From Macrocystis pyrifera (Eukaryota; Sar; Phaeophyceae; Laminariales; Laminariaceae): a stretch of DNA of 64,000 nucleotides. The stretch lies in NCBI GenBank assembly GCA_031763025.1, contig JASSKH010000028.1:4974075-5038074 (forward strand), written 5' to 3'. Of the stretch, positions 15,001-28,100 are shown in pieces (the stretch's first letter is position 1; each line of letters starts with the position of its first letter). The notes beneath the pieces are model-generated. The model made no database searches. It saw nothing but the letters and a program-made list of their open reading frames with translations, and was not told the origin of the DNA. The position numbers and the translations under genes are program-made.

Positions 15001-18000
15001 CAACTGTGATCGGGCATTGAAACGGCGCTGTGAGACACGTGTTAACCGCGTTTCCACTGCTCAGAACTCTTCGGCAAGACTCTATCGCTGAATGGAAAAC
15101 AACGCCCAACGATCCCCATCATGCTTAGGCAGCATTTCAAGTGATCGGGCATTGAAACGGCGCTGTGAGACACGTGTTAACCGCGTTTCCACTGCTCAGA
15201 ACTCTTCGGCAAGACTCTATCGCTGAATGGAAACAACGCCCAACGATCCCCATCATGCTTAGGCAGCATTTCAAGTGATCGGGCATTGAAACGGCGCTGT
15301 GAGGAACGTGTTAACCGCGTTTCCACTGCTCAGAACTCTTCGGCAAGACTCTATCGCTGAATGGAAACAACGCCCAACGATCCCCATCATGCTTAGGCAG
15401 CATTTCAAGTGATCGGGCATTGAAACGGCGCTGTGAGACACGTGTTAACCGCGTTTCCACTGCTCAGAACTCTTCGGCAAGACTCTATCGCTGAATGGAA
15501 ACAACGCCCAACGATCCCCATCATGCTTAGGCAGCATTTCAAGTGATCGGGCATTGAAACGGCGCTGTGAGACACGTGTTAACCGCGTTTCCACTGCTCA
15601 GAACTCTTCGGCAAGACTCTATCGCTGAATGGAAACAACGCCCAACGATCCCCATCATGCTTAGGCAGCATTTCAAGTGATCGGGCATTGAAACGGCGCT
15701 GTGAGACACGTGTTAACCGCGTTTCCACTGCTCAGAACTCTTCGGCAAGACTCTATCGCTTGAATGGAAACAACGCCCAACGATCCCCATCATGCTTAGG
15801 CAGCATTTCAAGTGATCGGGCATTGAAACGGCGCTGTGTGAGACACGTGTTAACCGCGTTTCCACTGCTCAGAACTCTTCGGCAAGACTCTATCGCTGAA
15901 TGGAAACAACGCCCAACGATCCCCATCATGCTTAGGCAGCATTTCAAGTGATCGGGCATTGAAACGGCGCTGTGAGACACGTGTTAACCGCGTTTCCACT
16001 GCTCAGAACTCTTCGGCAAGACTCTATCGCTGAATGGAAACAACGCCCAACGATCCCCATCATGCTTAGGCAGCATTTCAAGTGATCGGGCATTGAAACG
16101 GCGCTGTGAGACACGTGTTAACCGCGTTTCCACTGCTCAGAACTCTTCGGCAAGACTCTATCGCTGAATGGAAACAACGCCCAACGATCCCCATCATGCT
16201 TAGGCAGCATTTCAAGTGATCGGGCATTGAAACGGCGCTGTGAGGACACGTGTTAACCGCGTTTCCACTGCTCAGAACTCTTCGGCAAGACTCTATCGCT
16301 GAATGGAAACAACGCCCAACGATCCCCATCATGCTTAGGCAGCATTTCAAGTGATCGGGCATTGAAACGGCGCTGTGTGGACACGTGTTAACCGCGTTTC
16401 CACTGCTCAGAACTCTTCGGCAAGACTCTATCGCTGAATGGAAACAACGCCCAACGATCCCCATCATGCTTAGGCAGCATTTCAAGTGATCGGGCATTGA
16501 AACGGCGCTGTGAGGAACGTGTTAACCGCGTTTCCACTGCTCAGAACTCTTCGGCAAGACTCTATCGCTGAATGGAAACAACGCCCAACGATCCCCATCA
16601 TGCTTAGGCAGCATTTCAAGTGATCGGGCATTGAAACGGCGCTGTGAGACACGTGTTAACCGCGTTTCCACTGCTCAGAACTCTTCGGCAAGACTCTATC
16701 GCTGAATGGAAACAACGCCCAACGATCCCCATCATGCTTAGGCAGCATTTCAAGTGATCGGGCATTGAAACGGCGCTGTGAGACACGTGTTAACCGCGTT
16801 TCCACTGCTCAGAACTCTTCGGCAAGACTCTATCGCTGAATGGAAACAACGCCCAACGATCCCCATCATGCTTAGGCAGCATTTCAAGTGATCGGGCATT
16901 GAAACGGCGCTGTGAGACACGTGTTAACCGCGTTTCCACTGCTCAGAACTCTTCGGCAAGACTCTATCGCTGAATGGAAACAACGCCCAACGATCCCCAT
17001 CATGCTTAGGCAGCATTTCAAGTGATCGGGCATTGAAACGGCGCTGTGAGACACGTGTTAACCGCGTTTCCACTGCTCAGAACTCTTCGGCAAGACTCTA
17101 TCGCTGAATGGAAACAACGCCCAACGATCCCCATCATGCTTAGGCAGCATTTCAAGTGATCGGGCATTGAAACGGCGCTGTGAGACACGTGTTAACCGCG
17201 TTTCCACTGCTCAGAACTCTTCGGCAAGACTCTATCGCTGAATGGAAACAACGCCCAACGATCCCCATCATGCTTAGGCAGCATTTCAAGTGATCGGGCA
17301 TTGAAACGGCGCTGTGAGGAACGTGTTAACCGCGTTTCCACTGCTCAGAACTCTTCGGCAAGACTCTATCGCTGAATGGAAACAACGCCCAACGATCCCC
17401 ATCATGCTTAGGCAGCATTTCAAGTGATCGGGCATTGAAACGGCGCTGTGAGACACGTGTTAACCGCGTTTCCACTGCTCAGAACTCTTCGGCAAGACTC
17501 TATCGCTGAATGGAAACAACGCCCAACGATCCCCATCATGCTTAGGCAGCATTTCAAGTGATCGGGCATTGAAACGGCGCTGTGAGACACGTGTTAACCG
17601 CGTTTCCACTGCTCAGAACTCTTCGGCAAGACTCTATCGCTGAATGGAAACAACGCCCAACGATCCCCATCATGCTTAGGCAGCATTTCAAGTGATCGGG
17701 CATTGAAACGGCGCTGTGAGACACGTGTTAACCGCGTTTTCCACTGCTCAGAACTCTTCGGCAAGACTCTATCGCTGAATGGAAACAACGCCCAACGATC
17801 CCCATCATGCTTAGGCAGCATTTCAAGTGATCGGGCATTGAAACGGCGCTGTGAGACACGTGTTAACCGCGTTTCCACTGCTCAGAACTCTTCGGCAAGA
17901 CTCTATCGCTGAATGGAAACAACGCCCAACGATCCCCATCATGCTTAGGCAGCATTTCAAGTGATCGGGCATTGAAACGGCGCTGTGAGACACGTGTTAA

Positions 18001-21000
18001 CCGCGTTTCCACTGCTCAGAACTCTTCGGCAAGACTCTATCGCTGAATGGAAACAACGCCCAACGATCCCATCATGCTTAGGCAGCATTTCAAGTGATCG
18101 GGCATTGAAACGGCGCTGTGAGACACGTGTTAACCGCGTTTCCACTGCTCAGAACTCTTCGGCAAGACTCTATCGCTGAATGGAAACAACGCCCAACGAT
18201 CCCCATCATGCTTAGGCAGCATTTCAAGTGATCGGGCATTGAAACGGCGCTGTGAGACACGTGTTAACCGCGTTTCCACTGCTCAGAACTCTTCGGCAAG
18301 ACTCTATCGCTGAATGGAAACAACGCCCAACGATCCCCATCATGCTTAGGCAGCATTTCAAGTGATCGGGCATTGAAACGGCGCTGTGAGACACGTGTTA
18401 ACCGCGTTTCCACTGCTCAGAACTCTTCGGCAAGACTCTATCGCTGAATGGAAACAACGCCCAACGATCCCCATCATGCTTAGGCAGCATTTCAAGTGAT
18501 CGGGCATTGAAACGGCGCTGTGAGACACGTGTTAACCGCGTTTCCACTGCTCAGAACTCTTCGGCAAGACTCTATCGCTGAATGGAAACAACGCCCAACG
18601 ATCCCCATCATGCTTAGGCAGCATTTCAAGTGATCGGGCATTGAAACGGCGCTGTGAGACACGTGTTAACCGCGTTTCCACTGCTCAGAACTCTTCGGCA
18701 AGACTCTATCGCTGAATGGAAACAACGCCCAACGATCCCCATCATGCTTAGGCAGCATTTCAAGTGATCGGGCATTGAAACGGCGCTGTGAGGACACGTG
18801 TTAACCGCGTTTCCACTGCTCAGAACTCTTCGGCAAGACTCTATTCGCTTAATGGAAACAACGCCCAACGATCCCCATCATGCTTAGGCAGCAATTTCAA
18901 GTGATCGGGCATTGAAACGGCGCTGTGAGACACGTGTTAACCGCGTTTCCACTGCTCAGAACTCTTCGGCAAGACTCTATCGCTGAATGGAAACAACGCC
19001 CAACGATCCCCATCATGCTTAGGCAGCATTTCAAGTGATCGGGCATTGAAACGGCGCTGTGAGACACGTGTTAACCGCGTTTCCACTGCTCAGAACTCTT
19101 CGGCAAGACTCTATCGCTGAATGGAAACAACGCCCAACGATCCCCATCATGCTTAGGCAGCATTTCAAGTGATCGGGCATTGAAGCGGCGCTGTGAGACA
19201 CGTGTTAACCGCGTTTCCACTGCTCAGAACTCTTCGGCAAGACTCTATCGCTGAATGGAAACAACGCCCAACGATCCCATCATGCTTAGGCAGCATTTCA
19301 AGTGATCGGGCATTGAAACGGCGCTGTGAGACACGTGTTAACCGCGTTTCCACTGCTCAGAACTCTTCGGCAAGACTCTATCGCTGAATGGAAACAACGC
19401 CCAACGATCCCCATCATGCTTAGGCAGCATTTCAAGTGATCGGGCATTGAAACGGCGCTGTGAGACACGTGTTAACCGCGTTTCCACTGCTCAGAACTCT
19501 TCGGCAAGACTCTATCGCTGAATGGAAACAACGCCCAACGATCCCCATCATGCTTAGGCAGCATTTCAAGTGATCGGGCATTGAAACGGCGCTGTGAGAC
19601 ACGTGTTAACCGCGTTTCCACTGCTCAGAACTCTTCGGCAAGACTCTATCGCTGAATGGAAACAACGCCCAACGATCCCCATCATGCTTAGGCAGCATTT
19701 CAAGTGATCGGGCATTGAAACGGCGCTGTGAGACACGTGTTAACCGCGTTTCCACTGCTCAGAACTCTTCGGCAAGACTCTATCGCTGAATGGAAACAAC
19801 GCCCAACGATCCCCATCATGCTTAGGCAGCATTTCAAGTGATCGGGCATTGAAACGGCGCTGTGAGACACGTGTTAACCGCGTTTCCACTGCTCAGAACT
19901 CTTCGGCAAGACTCTATCGCTGAATGGAAACAACGCCCAACGATCCCCATCATGCTTAGGCAGCATTTCAAGTGATCGGGCATTGAAACGGCGCTGTGAG
20001 ACACGTGTTAACCGCGTTTCCACTGCTCAGAACTCTTCGGCAAGACTCTATCGCTTAATGGAAACAACGCCCAACGATCCCCATCATGCTTAGGCAGCAT
20101 TTCAAGTGATCGGGCATTGAAACGGCGCTGTGAGACACGTGTTAACCGCGTTTCCACTGCTCAGAACTCTTCGGCAAGACTCTATCGCTGAATGGAAACA
20201 ACGCCCAACGATCCCCATCATGCTTAGGCAGCATTTCAAGTGATCGGGCATTGAAACGGCGCTGTGAGACACGTGTTAACCGCGTTTCCACTGCTCAGAA
20301 CTCTTCGGCAAGACTCTATCGCTGAATGGAAACAACGCCCAACGATCCCCATCATGCTTAGGCAGCATTTCAAGTGATCGGGCATTGAAAACGGCGCTGT
20401 GAGACACGTGTTAACCGCGTTTCCACTGCTCAGAACTCTTCGGCAAGACTCTATCGCTGAATGAAAACAACGCCCAACGATCCCCATCATGCTTAGGCAG
20501 CATTTCAAGTGATCGGGCATTGAAACGGCGCTGTGAGACACGTGTTAACCGCGTTTCCACTGCTCAGAACTCTTCGGCAAGACTCTATCGCTGAATGGAA
20601 ACAACGCCCAACGATCCCCATCATGCTTAGGCAGCATTTCAAGTGATCGGGCATTGAAACGGCGCTGTGAGACACGTGTTAACCGCGTTTCCACTGCTCA
20701 GAACTCTTCGGCAAGACTCTATCGCTGAATGGAAACAACGCCCAACGATCCCCATCATGCTTTAGGCAGCATTTCAAGTGATCGGGCATTGAAACGGCGC
20801 TGTGAGACACGTGTTAACCGCGTTTCCACTGCTCAGAACTCTTCGGCAAGACTCTATCGCTGAATGGAAACAACGCCCAACGATCCCCATCATGCTTAGG
20901 CAGCATTTCAAGTGATCGGGCATTGAAACGGCGCTGTGAGGACACGTGTTAACCGTGTTTCCACTGCTCAGAACTCTTCGGCAAGACTCTATTGCTGAAT

Positions 21001-22100
21001 GGAAACAACGCCCAACGATCCCCATCATGCTTAGGCAGCATTTCAAGTGATCGGGCATTGAAACGGCGCTGTGAGACACGTGTTAACCGCGTTTCCACTG
21101 CTCAGAACTCTTCGGCAAGACTCTATCGCTGAATGGAAACAACGCCCAACGATCCCCATCATGCTTAGGCAGCATTTCAAGTGATCGGGCATTGAAACGG
21201 CGCTGTGAGACACGTGTTAACCGCGTTTCCACTGCTCAGAACTCTTCGGCAAGACTCTATCGCTGAATGGAAACAACGCCCAACGATCCCCATCATGCTT
21301 AGGCAGCATTTCAAGTGATCGGGCATTGAAACGGCGCTGTGAGAACGTGTTAACCGCGTTTCCACTGCTCAGAACTCTTCGGCAAGACTCTATCGCTGAA
21401 TGGAAACAACGCCCAACGATCCCCATCATGCTTAGGCAGCATTTCAAGTGATCGGGCATTGAAACGGCGCTGTGAGACACGTGTTAACCGCGTTTCCACT
21501 GCTCAGAACTCTTCGGCAAGACTCTATCGCTGAATGGAAACAACGCCCAACGATCCCCATCATGCTTAGGCAGCATTTCAAGTGATCGGGCATTGAAACG
21601 GCGCTGTGAGACACGTGTTAACCGCGTTTCCACTGCTCAGAACTCTTCGGCAAGACTCTATTGCTTAATGGAAACAACGCCCAACGATCCCCATCATGCT
21701 TAGGCAGCATTTCAAGTGATCGGGCATTGAAACGGCGCTGTGAGACACGTGTTAACCGCGTTTCCACTGCTCAGAACTCTTCGGCAAGACTCTATCGCTG
21801 AATGGAAACAACGCCCAACGATCCCCATCATGCTTAGGCAGCATTTCAAGTGATCGGGCATTGAACGGCGCTGTGAGACACGTGTTAACCGCGTTTCCAC
21901 TGCTCAGAACTCTTCGGCAAGACTCTATCGCTGAATGGAAACAACGCCCAACGATCCCCATCATGCTTAGGCAGCATTTCAAGTGATCGGGCATTGAAAC
22001 GGCGCTGTGAGGACACGTGTTAACCGCGTTTCCACTGCTCAGAACTCTTCGGCAAGACTCTATCGCTGAATGGAAACAACGCCCAAGATCCCCATCATGC
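1..22100. repeat. Homogeneous satellite core
   Basis: About 165 consecutive monomers are close to identical. The commonest substitution is AACTGATCGGG for AAGTGATCGGG (for example near 89, 900, 1844, 3183), common only in the first ~6 kb. Most other differences are 1-4 base indels beside GCTGTGAGACACG, such as GTGAGGACACG (3346), GTGAGGAACG (661, 15301), GTGAGAACG (2811, 7376) and GTGTGAGACACG (1196, 4936). Such uniformity indicates recent homogenisation by unequal exchange or amplification. It also makes the copy number in an assembly uncertain. Confidence 0.95.
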
Positions 22101-25100
22101 TTAGCAGCAATTTCAAGTGATCGGGCATTGAAACGGCGCTGTGAACGTGTTAACCGCGTTTCCACTGCTCAGAACTCTTCGGCAAGACTCTATCGTTGAA
22201 TGGAAACAACGCCCAACGATCCCCATCATGCTTAGGCAGCATTTCAAGTGATCGGGCATTGATCGGCGCTGTGAGACACGTGTTAACCGCGTTTCCACTG
22301 CTCAGAACTCTTCGGCAAGACTCTATCGCTGAATGGAAACAACGCCCAACGATCCCCATCATGCTTAGGCAGCATTTCAAGTGATCGAGCATTGAAGCGG
22401 CGCTCTGTGGACACGTGTTAACCGCGTTTCCACTGCTCAGAACTCTTCGGCAAGACTCTATAGCTGAATGGAAACAACGCCCAACGATCCCCATCATGCT
22501 TAGGCAGCATTTCAAGTGATCGGGCATTGAAACGGCGCTGTGAGACACGTGTTAACCGCGTTTCCACTGCTCAGAACTCTTCGGCAAGACTCTATCGCTG
22601 AATGGAAACAACGCCCAACGATCCCCATCATGCTTAGGCAGCATTTCAAGTGATCGGGCATTGAAACGGCGCTGTGAGATACGTGTTAACCGCGTTTCCA
22701 CTGCTCAGAACTCTTCGGCAAGACTCTATCGCTTAATGGAAACAACGCCCAACGATCCCCATCATGCTTAGGCAGCATTTCAAGTGATCGAGCATTGAAG
22801 CGGCGCTGTGAGACACGTGTTAACCGCGTTTCCACTGCTCAGAACTCTTCGGCAAGACTCTATAGCTGAATGGAAACAACGCCCAACGATCCCCATCATG
22901 CTTAGGCAGCATTTCAAGTGATCGGGCATTGAAACGGCGCTGTGAGACACGTGTTAACCGCGTTTCCACTGCTCAGAACTCTTCGGCAAGACTCTATCGC
23001 TGAATGGAAACAACGCCCAACGATCCCCATCATGCTTAGGCAGCATTTCAACTGATCGGCATTGAAACGGCGCTGTGAGACACGTGTTAACCGCGTTTCC
23101 ACTGCTCAGAACTCTTCGGCAGACTCTATTGCTTAATGAAAAACAACGCCCAACGATCTCCATCATGCTTAGGCAGCATCGCAAGTGATCGGGCATTGAA
23201 ACGGCGCTGTGAGACACGTGTTAACCGCGTTTCCAATGCTCAGAACTCTTCGGCAAGACTCTATCGCTGAATGGAAACAACGCCCAACGATCCCCATCAT
23301 GCTTAGGCAGCATTTCAAGTGATCGGGCATTGAAACGGCGCTGTGATACACGTGTTAACCGCGTTTCCACTGCTCAGAACTCTTCGGCAAGACTCTATCG
23401 CTGAATGGAAACAACGCCCAACGATCCCCATCATGCTTAGGCAGCATTTCAAGTGATCGGGCATTGAAACGGCGCTGTGAGACACGTGTTAACCGCGTTT
23501 CCACTGCTCAGAACTCTTCGGCAAGACTCTATCGCTTGAATGGAAACAACGCCCAACGATCCCCATCATGCTTAGGCAGCATTTCAAGTGATCGGCATTG
23601 AAACGGCGCTGTGAGGACACGTGTTAACCGCGTTTCCACTGCTCAGAACTCTTCGGCAAGACTCTATCGCTGAATGGAAACAACGCCCAACGATACCCAT
23701 CATGCTTAGGCAGCATTTCAAGTGATCGGGCATTGAAACGGCGCTGTGAGACACGTGTTAACCGCGTTTCCACTGCTCAGAACTCTTCGGCAAGACTCTA
23801 TCGCTGAATGGAAACAACGCCCAACGATCCCCATCATCATGCTTAGGCAGCATTTCAAGTGATCGGGCATTGAAACGGCGCTGTGAGACACGTGTTAACC
23901 GCGTTTCCACTGCTCAGAACTCTTCGGCAAGACTCTATCGCTGAATGGAAACAACGCCCAACGATCCCCATCATGCTTAGGCAGCATTTCAAGTGATCGG
24001 GCATTGAAGCGGCGCTGTGAGACACGTGTTAACCGCGTTTCCACTGCTCAGAACTCTTCGGCAAGACTCTATCGCTTAATGGAAACAACGCCCAACGATC
24101 TCCATCACGCTTAGGCAGCATTTCAAGTGATCGGGCATTGAAACGGCGCTGTGAGACACGTGTTAACCGCGTTTCCACTGCTCAGAACTCTTCGGCAAGA
24201 CTCTATCGCTGAATGGAAACAACGCCCAACGATCCCCATCATGCTTAGGCAGCATTTCAAGTGAGCGGGCATTGAAACGGCGCTGTGAGACACGTGTTAA
24301 CCGCGTTTCCACTGCTCAGAACTCTTCGGCAAGACTCTATCGCTGAATGGAAACAACGCCCAACGATCCCCATCATGCTTAGGCAGCATTTCAAGTGATC
24401 GGGCATTGAAACGGCGCTGTGAGACACGTGTTAACCGCGTTTCCACTGCTCAGAACTCTTCGGCAAGACTCTATTGCTTAATGAAAACAACGCCCAACGA
24501 TCCCATCACGCTTAGGCAGCATTTCAAGTGATCGGGCATTGAAACGGCGCTGTGAGACACGTGTTAACCGCGTTTCCACTGCTCAGAACTCTTCGGCAAG
24601 ACTCTATCGCTGAATGGAAACAACGCCCAACGATCCCCATCATGCTTAGGCAGCATTTCAAGTGATCGGGCATTGAAACGGCGCTGTGAGACACGTGTTA
24701 ACCGCGTTTCCACTGCTCAGAACTCTTCGGCAAGACTCTATCGCTGAATGGAAACAACGCCCAACGATCCCCATCATGCTTAGGCAGCATTTCAAGTGAT
24801 CGGGCATTGAAACGGCGCTGTGAGACACGTGTTAACCGCGTTTCCACTGCTCAGAACTCTTCGGCAAGACTCTATCGCTGAATGGAAACAACGCCCAAAC
24901 GATCCCCATCATGCTTAGGCAGCATTTCAAGTGATCGGGCATTGAAGCGGCGCTGTGAGACACGTGTTAACCGCGTTTCCACTGCTCAGAACTCTTCGGC
25001 AAGACTCTATTTCTTAATGGAAACAACGCCCAACGATCCCCATCATGCTTAGGCAGCATTTCAAGTGATCGGGCATTGAAACGGCGCTGTGAGACACGTG

Positions 25101-28100
25101 TTAACCGCGTTTCCACTGCTCAGAACTCTTCGGCAAGACTCTATCGCTGAATGGAAACAACGCCCAACGATCCCCATCATGCTTAGGCAGCATTTCAAGT
25201 GATCGGGCATTGAAACGGCGCTGTGAGACACGTGTTAACCGCGTTTCCACTGCTCAGAACTCTTCGGCAAGACTCTATCGCTGAATGGAAACAACGCCCA
25301 ACGATCCCATCATGCTTAGGCAGCATTTCAAGTGATCGGGCATTGAAACGGCGCTGTGAGACACGTGTTAACCGCGTTTCCACTGCTCAGAACTCTTCGG
25401 CAAGACTCTATCGCTGAATGGAAACAACGCCCAACGATCCCCATCATGCTTAGGCAGCATTCAAGTGATCGGGCATTGAAACGGCGCTGTGAGACACGTG
25501 TTAACGCGTTTCCACTGCTCAGAACTCTTCGGCAAGACTCTATCGCTGAATGGAAACAACGCCCAACGATACCCATCATGCTTAGGCAGCATTTCAAGTG
25601 ATCGGGCATTGAAACGGCGCTGTGAGACACGTGTTAACCGCGTTTCCACTGCTCAGAAACTCTTCGGCAAGACTCTATCGCTGAATGGAAACAACGCCCA
25701 ACGATCCCCATCATGCTTAGGCAGCATTTCAAGTGATCGGGCATTGAAAGCGGCGCTGTGAGACACGTGTTAACCGTGTTTCCACTGCTCAGAACTCTTC
25801 GGCAAGACTCTATTTCTGAATGGAAACAACGCCCAACGATCTCCCCATCACGCTTAGGCAGCATTTCAAGTGATCGGGCATTGAAACGGCGCTGTGAGAC
25901 ACGTGTTAACCGCGTTTCCACTGCTCAGAACTCTTCGGCAAGACTCTATCGCTGAATGGAAACAACGCCCAACGATCCCCATCATGCTTAGGCAGCATTT
26001 CAAGTGATCGGGCATTGAAGCGGCGCTGTGAGACACGTGTTAACCGCGTTTCCACTGCTCAGAACTCTTCGGCAAGACTCTATTGCTTAATGAAACAACG
26101 CCCAACGATCTCCATCACGCTTAGGCAGCATTTCAAGTGAGCGGGCATTGAAACGGCGCTGTGAGACACGTGTTAACCGCGTTTCCACTGCTCAGAACTC
26201 TTCGGCAAGACTCTATCACTGAATGGAAACAACGCCCAACGATCCCCATCATGCTTAGGCAGCATTTCAAGTGAGCGGGCATTGAAACGGCGCTGTGAGA
26301 CACGTGTTAACGCGTTTCCACTGCTCAGAACTCTTCGGCAAGACTCTATCGCTGAATGGAAACAGCGCCCAACGATACCCATCATGCTTAGGCAGCATTT
26401 CAAGTGAGCGGGCATTGAAACGGCGCTGTGAGACACGTGTTAACCGCGTTTCCACTGCTCAGAACTCTTCGGCAAGACTCTATCGCTGAATGGAAACAAC
26501 GCCCAACGATCCCCATCATGCTTAGGCAGCATTTCAAGTGAGCGGGCATTGAAACGGCGCTGTGATACACGTGTTAACCGCGTTTCCACTGCTCAGAACT
26601 CTTCGGCAAGACTCTATCGCTGAATGGAAACAACGCCCAACGATCCCCATCATGCTTAGGCAGCATTTCAAGTGATCGGGCATTGAAGCGGCGCTGTGAG
26701 ACACGTGTTAACCGTGTTTCCACTGCTCAGAACTCTTCGGCAAGACTCTATCGCTGAATGGAAACAACGCCCAACGATCCCCATCATGCTTAGGCAGCAT
26801 TTCAAGTGAGCGGGCATTGAAACGGCGCTGTGAGACACGTGTTAACCGCGTTTCCACTGCTCAGAACTCTTCGGCAAGACTCTATCGCTGAATGGAAACA
26901 ACGCCCAACGATACCCATCATGCTTAGGCAGCATTTCAAGTGATCGGGCATTGAAACGGCGCTGTGAGACACGTGTTAACCGCGTTTCCACTGCTCAGAA
27001 CTCTTCGGCAAGACTCTATCGCTGAATGGGAACAACGCCCAACGATCCCCATCATGCTTTGGCAGCATTTCAAGTGAGCGGGCATTGAAACGGCGCTGTG
27101 AGACACGTGTTAACCGCGTTTCCACTGCTCAGAACTCTTCGGCAAGACTCTATCGCTGAATGGAAACAGCGCCCAACGATCCCCATCATGCTTAGGCAGC
27201 ATTTCAAGTGAGCGGGCATTGAAACGGCGCTGTGAGACACGTGTTAACCGCGTTTCCACTGCTCAGAACTCTTCGGCAAGACTCTATCGCTGAATGGAAA
27301 CAACGCCCAACGATCCCCATCATGCTTAGGCAGCTTCTCAAGTGATCGGGCATTGAAGCGGCGCTGTGAGACACGTGTTAACCGTGTTTCCACTGCTCAG
27401 AACTCTTCGGCAAGACTCTATTGCTTAATGAAAACAACGCCCAACGATCCCCATCACGCTTAGGCAGCATTTCACAAGTGATCGGGCATTGAAACGGCGC
27501 TGTGAGACACATGTTAACCGCGTTTCCACTGCTCAGAACTCTTCGGCAAGACTCTATCACTGAATGGAAACAACGCCCAACGATGCCCATCATGCTTAGG
27601 CAGCATTTCAAGTGAAGCGGGCATTGATCGGCGCTGTGAGACACGTGTTAACCGCGTTTCCACTGCTCAGAACTCTTCGGCAAGACTCTATCGCTGAATG
27701 GAAACAACGCCCAACGATCCCCATCATGCTTAGGCAGCATTTCAAGTGATCGGGCATTGAAACGGCGCTGTGAAACACGTGTTAACCGCGTTTCCACTGC
27801 TCAGAACTCTTCGGCAAGACTCTATCGCTGAATGGAAACAACGCCCAAAGATCCCCATCATGCTTAGGCAGCAATTTCAAGTGATCGGGCATTGAAACGG
27901 CGCTGTGATGAACGTGTTAACCGCGTTTCCACTGATCAGAACTCTTCGGCAAGACTCTATCGTTGAATGGAAACAACGCCCAACGATCCCCATCATGCTT
28001 AGGCAGTATTTCAAGTGAGCGGGCATTGAAATCGGCGCTGTGAGACACGTGTTAACCGCGTTTCCACTGCTCAGAACTCTTCGGCAAGACTCTATCGTTG

